DNA of 64,000 bases from Bombyx mori. Its lineage: Eukaryota > Arthropoda > Insecta > Lepidoptera > Bombycidae. Within the stretch, counting starts at the first letter, position 1, and every line of letters begins with the position of its first letter. The stretch is from contig NC_085132.1 in the NCBI RefSeq assembly GCF_030269925.1, forward strand, positions 3,928,501 through 3,992,500, read 5' to 3'. Shown here piece after piece: positions 45,895 through 56,300 of this stretch. Both the position numbers and the translations under genes were made by a program. The notes beneath the pieces are model-generated. The model was not told where the DNA came from. It saw only the letters and a program-made list of their open reading frames with translations, and made no database searches.

Positions 45895-46276
45895 CGCTAA
45901 TGTTGCGAGCCGTGCGATACTGTGGACCGAATGATAAACAGTCGACGTCGCCCTAAACACGTCATTACGGATCCTCCCGATCCATTAACGGTGCTTTTAG
46001 GGACCTCAGGCACGGGTCACCGTCCTCGCCGAACCCGTCGCTTGTGACGAAGGACTCAGCGAGTAAACTAATACACAGACACAGCCCACTGAGCTTCTCG
46101 CCGGATCTTCTCAGTGGGTCGCGTTTCCGATCCGGTGGTAGATTCTGCGAAGCATTGCTCTCGCTAGGGCCAGTGTTAGCAAAACTCCCGGCTTAAGCCC
46201 CATGAGCTCACCTACTCGACCGGTTCTGCTGGCATAGCCTCTAAAGCCTAACAGCTTAGGTAAGGTAAAAAAACAC
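45895..46276 (+). mobile_element. LINE-tail retroposon, subtype A, long copy
   Basis: GGACCGAATGATAAACAGTC to AGCTTAGGTAAGGTAAAAAAA. Confidence 0.68.
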
Positions 46277-46279
46277 AGC

Positions 46280-46940
46280 ATCAAATGTAGTAAAAACAAT
46301 ACACTAATCAATTACGAATGATCGATTTTGGAATTCAGTTTAATTTAGAAATTTATTGCCATAAACGTAAATTGTAAGTAGGTAAAAGGGTAGACATTTG
46401 AAGTTTCGAATACCTACTTAACAATTTTCATGGTCACGAATGAGTTCCTTGACTCCTCGGCTACGGCTCTTCCGCGAAATGTGTTGTTCAGACACATCAT
46501 TTACTTATTATCGTACCTTGCAAGACGAGTAGATACTTTTGAAGGACAAGGCTATAAAAATATATGTTAAAAAAATTGCTCATTTATTAAATTTCAATTG
46601 CTATCTATATTTTGGCTCTTTTGGTTGACAATGTTGCCGACCACTCTGGTCTATTTTTGAACCGTTGGAAATAATACAAAATTACAACAATAAATGAGAA
46701 GTTAAACCTTAAAGTAGTATTAATTACGTCTCCTACTCGGGATAACCTAAAAATGTTAATGCTACAATTCAATTACCAAATTCAATGAAGTATTTAAAAA
46801 TTAATTTTTAAAATCACATTACAAAAAAAAAACTTAAAATCAAAAAAAGTTTAATATAGATCAACTTCAAAACGACCCAGTTTAGTATTTATTAAAAACA
46901 AAAAATCCCTTTTTTCTCTAACTATTTGCTGGTAAAAAAA
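46280..46940. other. AT-rich stretch, nothing recognised
   Basis: No supported feature. Confidence 0.5.
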
Positions 46941-46944
46941 AAGG

Positions 46945-47340
46945 ATCGATGCATTAGAAATGTGGTGCTGGAGAAGGATGCTCCGTATATCTTGAACTGA
47001 GCATCGCACCAACGCCTCGATCCTAAAAGAACTAAATATCTCTCACAGGTTATCGTCAACAGTGCAATCCAAGATTCTTCGATATTTTGGACACGTATCG
47101 CGACGGCCAGCAGAGTCTATCGAGAAACTTGTTGTTCAAGGTAGGGTTAATGGTAAAAGATCTCGTGGACGAATCCACATGCGTTGGACTGATCAGGTGA
47201 AAGACCTTACTGAAACCCCACTTAGCGAGTGTGTGCGCCGGGAATCCGTTCGCAAACTGTGAAAAACATCTGTCAAGGCTTTAATGAGCAAGAATTCCAC
47301 ATGACCACGACTGCTCTGCTAAGAGCAACCGATTATGATG
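46945..47340 (+). pseudogene. RTE-like LINE reverse-transcriptase remnant
   Basis: The frame reads EMWCWRRMLRIS, a stop in place of Trp, then TEHRTNASILKELN, ILRYFGHVSRR and GKRSRGRIHMRWTDQV, ending at 47262. This is the familiar C-terminal pattern of an RTE-like LINE with one nonsense change. Confidence 0.72.
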
Positions 47341-47342
47341 AT

Positions 47343-47475
47343 TTGCTGGTAACCTAAGGGGTTATTCTACGCCCGGACGGGTCGGTGAGGTCACGGACTC
47401 AACCTGAGAGGATTTGCTAACACCTGTCCTAGCAAGAACAGCGTTTCGTAGAATTTTCCACCGGATCGGAATCGT
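47343..47475 (-). mobile_element. LINE-tail retroposon fragment
   Basis: TGCTGGTAACCTAAGGGG to CACCGGATCGGAATCGTG. Confidence 0.55.
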
Positions 47476-47684
47476 GGGCTGTGACTATGGGGATAAAATT
47501 TAAGATATTTCAAATAAAACACATTAATGTAATTAATATGTACATTGTTTATTACTGACGAACTTTATCACCTCTGCTTTTTTTCCCTACCAATTACAAT
47601 AATTACTCAGCTACGTAACGAACTTAGTAACAAAAAAAAAAAAACCAAACATAGATTTTTTAGTCTAGCAACTTTTTATGTTTT

Positions 47685-47760
47685 TTTTTATATAGCACTA
47701 GATAGATGACCTAGCTTACGGTCCACTTGATGTTAGTTGATACCGCAATGCATCGGGCAC
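47685..47760 (-). mobile_element. SINE/LINE tail fragment, decayed
   Basis: TAGATAGATGACCTAGC and GGTCCACTTGATGTTAG resemble the Bm1 3' end. Confidence 0.35.
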
Positions 47761-47950
47761 CCATCACCGGGACATGAGGTTGTTAGTCACAATGCTATTG
47801 TATAATGTTAAAATATGACTGGTTGAGTATGTGTATCGCCTAACCAACAATATTTTCTCCTAAAATAGTAATCGAAGTTACCTCTCAATGAAACGTTTCA
47901 AGTGACTACTGAAAATATATATCACAATATTTTACTAGTACAAATATTAA

Positions 47951-48419
47951 GGGCGAGGGTGAAAGGCTTTTTGGTTTAAGCGACATTTTTGCAAGTTTAC
48001 AGGCAAACCATTTCAAGTATAAAATTTAAGAAAAAATAACGTAATAAAAAAATTTATTCAGGTATTTCAATGGAGTAAACTTAATTGAAGTTCACTAAAA
48101 ACATCGATTGTTGATACTAATATATACTAATATATAAATCTACAGTGGTTTTTACGGATGTTCTGTTACAACTACTGAACCATGCATCCGATTGACTTGA
48201 AACTTGGTATCCATGTAGAAAATACATGTACTTAATGGATAGGCTAATATTTATATGATTGTTGGACTCCCTAATAATAGTGACAATAAATAATAATGTT
48301 AATTTTAAATGCCCAGCTACAGCGGACGAGTACGGCTATACCAAATAAACAGCACATTAAATTACAAAGATAAATGTCCATTAAACCAAATAGCCTTTCA
48401 TCCCTCGACTAACATACAA
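47951..48419. mobile_element. MITE interrupted by a Helitron
   Basis: GGCGAGGGTGAAAGGC and TTGGTTTAAGCGACATTT at the left face their inverse at 48370-48419. The Helitron at 48116-48338 lies inside. Confidence 0.6.
48116..48338 (+). mobile_element. Helitron, family D, inside a MITE
   Basis: TATACTAATATATAAATC to GAGTACGGCTA, with the last base of CTAG changed. It lies between the terminal repeats of the element at 47951-48419. Confidence 0.75.
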
Positions 48420-48711
48420 TAAGTAATTTAAAGATATTCGATTTAAAGGAATTCAGTGTAAAGAGCCTTTAATTTTTTATTTCATAAAGTCAAAGACTAT
48501 TCAAGATTGTATTACAGACAATATTTAGACATAGATAATTAAATAGTAAAAATAGGATTATTTTTTTCTTCGAATCTTTGCTTAAATATAATAATATAAT
48601 AATAGTATACAAATATTTCTTTCCTTCTAATTTGTTTGTTCTAAATAAAAGTCTTCGTCCAACACGACCTGTTGAAGAGATACAAATTTATTAACAAGCT
48701 TGAATATTTTA

Positions 48712-49129
48712 CTAGTGGTCCCGCAGTAGTCGAAATTCGACTATAATTAATTGGAATTGTAAGTTTGTACACTATTGTGATTGTATTTTATACTTCTATA
48801 ATCACAAACTTCGCCAAGACTACACTATAAAAAGTATTAACAGAGACAAACAATATTTAATCTATTCTCAATTTGACAACAGACGCCAAGAACAAAAGTT
48901 TGACAATAAATAGTATGCATGCGTGTGTGCGTCAAATACATGGTATGTAGTGTGTGTAATGTTTTCTTTATTGATTTAATGTATCTTTTACGCATTATTT
49001 TAAAAAAAATTAGCATTATGCACTTCTTCTCTATATTCTCTATAAGTGTGGAAAATTTCATACTCCTCCGTCCGCGCAATTTTGGTAAAAAGGAATACAA
49101 AGTTTTTGCTTCACGTATTAATATATAGA
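48712..49129 (-). mobile_element. Helitron, non-autonomous, family C, 418 bp
   Basis: On the minus strand it starts TCTATATATTAATACG after A and ends CTAG before T, with the same 3' hairpin as the copy at 19326. Confidence 0.85.
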
Positions 49130-49134
49130 TAAGC

Positions 49135-49690
49135 AGAGAATGCGAACTACATACTATGTACCGTAGATTGGGGGGAATAGGGACTAGATGTAGAATAGGC
49201 ACAAATCTTGGTTGTCACAAGGTTTTTGTGAGATTCAAATTTGTTGAATTGAAAAGGACTTTTATTTATTGTTTAACAATATTAAATAGTTTAATTTAGT
49301 CATCAGAGATTTGTAACTGATTAAAGATATTGAAAAGTTAATTACCTAAAGGTAAGTACCTACCTAACAACTAAACAGTGCCAGCCCTATTGAAAAACTC
49401 TATTGTCCCCATACGTGACCCGATTCCCCCCAAAAGCCAAGGTGGATCAGGTTAAGCTAGTTTTTTAAGTTTTTGTGTATATTTTTCAATGAACTATGTA
49501 TAATAATGCATTGTATATGAAAATTGAAACCTCCGAAACAATTTCAATCTCAATTTTATTAGTACGCGTCCCGATTCTCCCCAATCTACTGTACCTAAAC
49601 CTTAAATGCGTTAATATCTGTACCAAGGCAATAGCAAATAACTAAAGACCAACACATAAATTAATAAATTTGTCACGCCATTAATGTTTT
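49135..49690. other. AT-rich stretch, nothing recognised
   Basis: ATTGGGGGGAATAGGGAC near 49168 and an inverse-like GATTCTCCCCAATCTAC near 49571 may be ends of an old inverted-repeat element; not proven. Confidence 0.35.
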
Positions 49691-49693
49691 CAA

Positions 49694-49923
49694 CTTGAAT
49701 GTGAAGCGAGAAAATCGACAGTGGCGACTCAGACGGAAGCCACTGGAACTAAACGCGTTATTTTTTTTTTCTTAGCAACACTGAAACGACATTTGACCGG
49801 AGTCGCTGGTGGTGAGCCTTGCTTACAGAGTACAATACAACAACTCGAAGACTTATCGAACACCGGTGCATCTCTAGATACGAATGCACCGGACGTCTTA
49901 TCCTTTAGGCCACGACGACTTAA
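49694..49923 (-). mobile_element. SINE X: Bm1-type head with another body, copy 1
   Basis: Minus-strand head GTCGTCGTGGCCTAAAGG is followed by GAGTTGTTGTATTG and a body not found in Bm1. The B box is broken after GGTGTTCGATAAG. Confidence 0.55.
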
Positions 49924-50152
49924 AAGCTGGTGGTAGGACCTCTTATAAGTCCGCACCCCGCCTATTTCTGCCGTGAAGCAGCAATGCGTTTCGGCTTGAA
50001 GGGTGGGGCAGCCGTTGTAACTATACTTCAGATCTTAGAACTGATATCTGAAGGTGGGTGGCGCATTTACGTTGTAGATGTCTATGGGCTCTAGTAACCA
50101 CTCAAAAACCAAGTGGGCTGTGAGCTCATCCACGTACCTAAGCAATAAAAAA
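49924..50152 (+). mobile_element. Bm1 SINE between two copies of another SINE
   Basis: GCTGGTGGTAGGACCTC to AAGCAATAAAAAAAA; the head is missing. It is flanked by the direct repeats at 49694-49923 and 50153-50346. Confidence 0.82.
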
Positions 50153-50346
50153 AAATTGAATGTGAAGAGAGAAAATCGACAGTGGCGACTCAGACGGAAG
50201 CCATTGGAACTAAAAGTGTTCTTTTTTTTGCCTTGTTTACAGAGTACAATTAAAATACAACAGCTCAAAGGCTTATCGAACACCGGTGCATCGCTCGATA
50301 CGAATGCACCGGACGTCTTATCCTTTAGGCCACGACGACTTCAAAA
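50153..50346 (-). mobile_element. SINE X: copy 2, supplies the zinc-finger stop codon
   Basis: It has the same head and body as copy 1 minus about 45 bp. The zinc-finger reading frame enters its head and stops at GTGGCCTAA (50325). Confidence 0.58.
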
Positions 50347-53300
50347 CCAATCTTAAAAGCCTCTAAGCAATCACTACGTGACACGAGTCGGGTTAGTTGT
50401 AACCGAGTGGCGCGTACAGTGACCTGCATGTCGGCGACCGCTCGTCCGGTCTCCTTGATGTCTCCGTCGACGTTCTCCTCCTCAATGATCAGCGTCTCTT
50501 GACCTTCGTTCAGCGCTGCGAAACATGACCATTCCTTAATAAAAGGGGAAAATCACAACGTTCCTATACTTACATACAGATATGAGATGAAATTTTCGAT
50601 TGTGATTGTCAATATATACCTATATAGTTCAAGCATTTTGACAATCTTCAATTAGCCACACATAAGTCCCAGTATTTTTTTTTAAGGGATTTTATGACCT
50701 GGTAACTAAGACCTTTAAGTCATGTCTTATTTTAATTTATATTCTAATTTTTATGAAAAATGATATTATGGAGTGAAATGAAATGAAGATGATTAATTTG
50801 AGACATTATTATTATTATTTTTTTTTTTTTTATTGCTTAGATGAGTGGACGAGCTCACAGCCCACCTGGTGTTAAGTGGTTACTGGAGCCCATATACATC
50901 TACAACGTAGACGCGCCACCCAATCAACTGGGATGAAATTAAACGAAATGGGATGAAATGATATGGGATGAAATATAATCTCAGTAAAATTGTGGTCATT
51001 TACTGTAATTTTTTCAGTCGACTTTTTGGAGGATCCCGAGAAGTTGCGTTTAGCGGCTTTGTTTCGTTTTCCCACATTTGTGCACTTTCACAGATACTAA
51101 ACAGTTAATAAACCACCGTTATTACACATTTAAACCTGAAGAAACACTAAATAGACAAAATAAAACAAATCACACATCACTTCTCGCGTTCCCGCCAAAA
51201 AGTCTAAATCCCAGTATATTGTTGGGAGGGCGTAGCGAAGCTACACGTAATGGAAGCCCCGGTAACACCTTGCACACCTCGACTCGAACTGTCTAACCGG
51301 AATGCGTTATTGGTCCGCGGCAGACATAGACAAGTCGGTGTTGCCAGACCGCGTCGAGCTAACGAATTAACGGGGAAAATGCAAAATCTCGAGAGAAGAC
51401 ATTTCACTTAATTAAATTAACCATCAACTACGACCGTTTGTCCAAAAACGTCTTCCCATCTATACTACTATTTAAAAAAAAAGAAAGAAGAGAAACACTT
51501 ACAGTTCCCAGAGATGAGCAGTTTCCCATCGACAATCTTCCCTGACAGCACCTCCGAGAGGCCGCTGATGTTCATCTGCTGTCTCGTCCTCTTAGCCTCG
51601 AGCTCCATCTGTTGCTGCAAGTACAGCTCCTTGTGGTGGACCTTGTTGTGGTACTTCAGGTGGTGAGCCTTCGTGAACTTCTTGTTGCATGGTTCACATC
51701 TGCCCGAATGAGACAATTATTGAACTCATACTCCTTGCTAGTGAACTGTTTAGGTATCTATACTAATATATAAATCTACAGTGGTTTTTACGGATGTTCC
51801 GTTATAACTACTAAACCATGCATCCGATTGACTTGAAACTTGGTATCCATCTAGAAAATACATATACTTAATGGATAAGCTAATATTTATATGAGTGTTG
51901 GACTACCTAATAATAATAACAATAAATAACAATGTTCATTTTAAATGCCTAACGGAGCGGGCGAGTACGGCTAGTAGCATAGAAACTTATGAGCCAACTT
52001 AAGCAAAAATGAGACGAATAAATAAAAAAACCAAATTATACAATGAGCTTAAAAATTATTTTACAACTATTATTTTTTTATTGCTCGTGTAGGCAACCGA
52101 GTATACGGCGCACCTGGTGGTGAGTAGTTACCGTCGCCCATGCTTCCTTGCATTCCTTCTCTAAGCGAGGCTTATGGAGAGTATTAAGCGGTAGGCAGCG
52201 ACTTGGCTCTGCCCCTGGCATTGTTGAAGTCCATGAGCGACGGTAATCACTCACCATCAGGTGGGCCGTATGCTCGACTGCCTATGCGGCATAAAAAAAA
52301 AAGAGAGATTAGTTACGCAAAGTTCTTCTCGCCGGTGTGGGTGAGCAGGTGGTTCGTGAGCACGTATGAGTACGTGAACGACTTGCCGCACTGCGGACAC
52401 TCGTACGGCCTGATGCCCAAGTGCAACCTGCAAACAAAACAACAAATTAACTTTATACGAAAAAAAAAATACATATTTTATATTTTTAGTCCGAGATTGT
52501 AGTTATTATTTTTATTTAATTCTAATATAAATGAAATGTTAATGCAGTGTAATGAAGTGTAATATGGATGCAAAATCTGAAATAAATGAAAAAAATTAAA
52601 AAATATATATATAGATCGATGACGAATGTATATATTATACTGGGTGTGACAGACGATAGCACTAATGACACCTTTTATGGTGGAACGGAAAAAATTGTTA
52701 TTGTAAAATCCTGATCGTATACCATTATCTATACTAATATATAAATCTACAGTGGTTTTTACGGATGTTCCGTTATAACTACTTAACCATGCATCCGATT
52801 GACTTGAAACTTGGTATCCATGTAGAAAATACATGTACTTTAATGGATATACTAATATTTATATGAGTGTTGGACTCCTTAATAATAATGTTAATTTTAA
52901 ATGTCCAGCGAAGCGGGCGAGTACGGCTAGTACCGTATAACATTACTGGTGGTAGTACCTCTTGTGAGTCCGCGCGGGTAGGTACCACCGCCCCACCTAT
53001 TTCTGCCGTGAAGCAGTAGAAGCAGCAGTGTAGATGTCTATGGGTTCCAGTAACCAATTAACTAACACCAGGTCGACTGTGAGCTCGTCCACCCATATAT
53101 GCAATAAAATATATATATATATATATATATAAGGGGAGGGAAGGTCATGGGTGTATCCAGGGTGATGGGTAGGTTTACCTCTCGTGCTTCTGCCTGCTGC
53201 CGAAGTCGCCGAACCTGCGGTCGCACACGCGGCACTTGTAGGGGCGCACGCCGGTGTGCCGCATCATGTGGCGCCGCAACTCCATGCGCAGCACGCACGC

Positions 53301-56300
53301 GTACCCGCACACACTGCGACGCATAAACGTTATGTAAACAACTTTATATTAGCGCGTTTTGAGACTTTTTGAAGAGAAACTTCTTTGAAATCGTTTTTTT
53401 ATTGCTTACATGGAGCCCATAGATATCTACAACGTAAATGCGCCACATACCTTGAGATATAGTTCTAAGATCTCAGTATAGTCACAACGGCTACCCCACC
53501 CTTCAAACCGAAACGCATTACTGCTTCACGGCAGAAATAGGCAGGGCGGTGATACCTACCCGTGCGGACTTACAAGAGGTCCTACCACCAGTAATAACGT
53601 TGTGATATCAAACTCGATGAATCGAAAAAATAAGTCCATAGAGACACAAACACATAAATAAATGTATAGGATTCAGGCCGGCGAGAGAATAAGATAGAAG
53701 ACATTAGACGTTCTAAGTGTAGTGTTTTTTTTTAATACAGCGCCATCTATGAGATTTTTTTAATACTAACGTGTGCATGAAACCTCTTGTAAATTTTAGT
53801 ATTTAATATCCTACTCGAATATAGTTCATGGCGATGTTTTTAAAATCTTTCCACTTGCTACAATGGCGGCACCTCAATTGACTCCCATTCAGCGGACACT
53901 TTTCAATACAGCCCGATGGTGCTCCTTACTTCTCAGCCCGGCGACGCTGACATGTTCTCTTAAAACCATCAGTTAAGTAGAAAAAAAAAGTTTCTCCCCT
54001 CCATAAAGAAAACAAACCTGCAGACGAAGGGTTTGATCCCGAGGTGTCTCCGCACGTGCGCTTGCAGCGACGCGTTGGATGTGAACGAGCTGCCGCACGT
54101 CTCGCACTTGTGTCTGTAACGTCAACAAAAACAACACAGTTCTAATTTAGTCGATTTTTTTAAGGGATTTTATGACTAAGACCTTTAAGTCATGTCTTAT
54201 TTTAATTTATATTCATATTTTTTTGAAAAATTATATTATGCAGTGAAATGAAATGAAGATAATTAATTTGAGACATTAATCAACTGAGATGAAATTAAAT
54301 GAAATGAAATGAGATGATATGGGATGAAATATAATCTCAGTAAAATGGTGGTCATTTACTAAGATTTTTTCAGTGGACTTTTTGGAGGATCCCGAGAAGT
54401 TACGTCCAGCGGCTTTGTTTCATTTTCCCACATTTGTGCACTTTCACAGATATTAAACACAGTTAATAAACCACCATTATAACATATTTAAACCCGAAGA
54501 AACACTAAATAGACAAAATAAAACAACTGGTACTAGGACTTACTGGTGGTAGGACCTCTTGTGAGTCCGCGCGGGTAGGTACCACCGCCCTGCCTATTTC
54601 TGCCGTGAAGCAGTAATGCGTTTCGGCTTGAAGGGTGGGGCAGCCGTTGTAACTATACTGAGACCTTAGAACTTATATCTCAAGGTGTGTTGCGCATTTA
54701 CGTTATAGATGTCTATGGGTTCCAGTAATCACTTAACACCAGGTGGGCAGTGAGCTCGTCCACACATCAAGGCCATAAAAAAAAAATTACTTACGTCTTT
54801 CCGTATACGTATTTTTTTCTCGGGGCCGGTTTCTTCCGGGGCTCCGTGACGTCTTCAGACAGAGGCTGCGTGTTCGCCGATATGGTCTCGCTCAACAACA
54901 GATCCTCGTTCGGAGAGCCTTGCGTTCTGCGTGCTCTGCCGTATTTTTTGTGTGCGGCTGGCTGAATTAAATGTAACAACATTTTAGTCTAAGATCCCGG
55001 ATATAAAACGACCTTCATCGAGATGTTTATTTGATGAAACGTATTTTATATTCAACTAGCGACCCGCCCTCGCTTCGCTTCGGAAACATTAAAACACACA
55101 TGAAACATAACAAAAAAAAAAATTAAAAAAAAAAGTTGCCTATGTTCATCAGGGATAATGTCGGCTTCTAATGGAAAAAGAATTTTTCAAATCGGTCCAG
55201 TAGTTTCGGAGCCTATTCGAAACAAACAAACAAACAAATCTTTCCTCTTTATAATATTAGTATAGACTAGCGACCCGCCCTCGCTTCGCTTCGCTTCGGA
55301 AACTGTAATTTACTATTGATTTCTCCACTATTTAATGGATGTTATTATACATATAAATCTTCCTCTTCAATCACTCTATCTATTAAAAAAAACCGCATCA
55401 AAATCCGTTGCGTAGTTTTTAAGATTTAAGATTTAAGCATACATAGGGACAGACAGATATAGGGACAGAGAAAGCGACTTTGTTTTATACTATGTAGTGA
55501 TTTAACATGTCAATAAATATATTGCATACGGGTTGCCTAATAAATTTCAGTTCAGGATATCGTCCAGGAAGTCGTTACCAGTCGAGGATCCATATGCAAT
55601 ATATTTATTGACATATTAAATTGAATGTAAAATACGTTTCGTCAAATAAACATCTCGGTGAAGGTCTTTTTATATCGGGATTCTACATTATATATTTAAA
55701 AAAAAAAAACAGCATTCACCCAATGACATTACTAGTGGTGGGACGTACTGTAAGCCCACCCGGGTAGGTACCACTGCGCTGCCTATTTTTGCCGCGAAGT
55801 AATCATACGGTTTGAAGGGTGGTACAATCTCTGTAATATCCAATTGAGATTTATACCTCATATCACAAAGATAGCCACTTAACACCATAGGAACCGGGAA
55901 CTGGATCACCCGATTATGCAATGTAAAATGAATAAATAAAACTTGCAAACAAGTTTAAGTCGAGTGCCCTAGAAGTCGAAAGATAAAATAATCTGAACCT
56001 TCATCTGAACTAAAAACCGGAGAGAATTGCCTGACATTTATTTCTTCTTAATTAAAAACAATAATTAAAATTTACGATAAATATATGAATGAACGCATCG
56101 GTTAGAATATTTGGAAGTTACAAAATCGTGATTATTTCCATTGAAAAAAACTTCTTTTTTTGAGATGGGTTTTGTAAGAAGCTTAGATTAATACAGAGTG
56201 AAATAATCGTAGATTTTACTGAAAAATTGTTAAACGATGAACTATAACTAATCTGAATCATTCAAGTTTTACTTGCAACTCGAAAAATCAATAAAAACAA

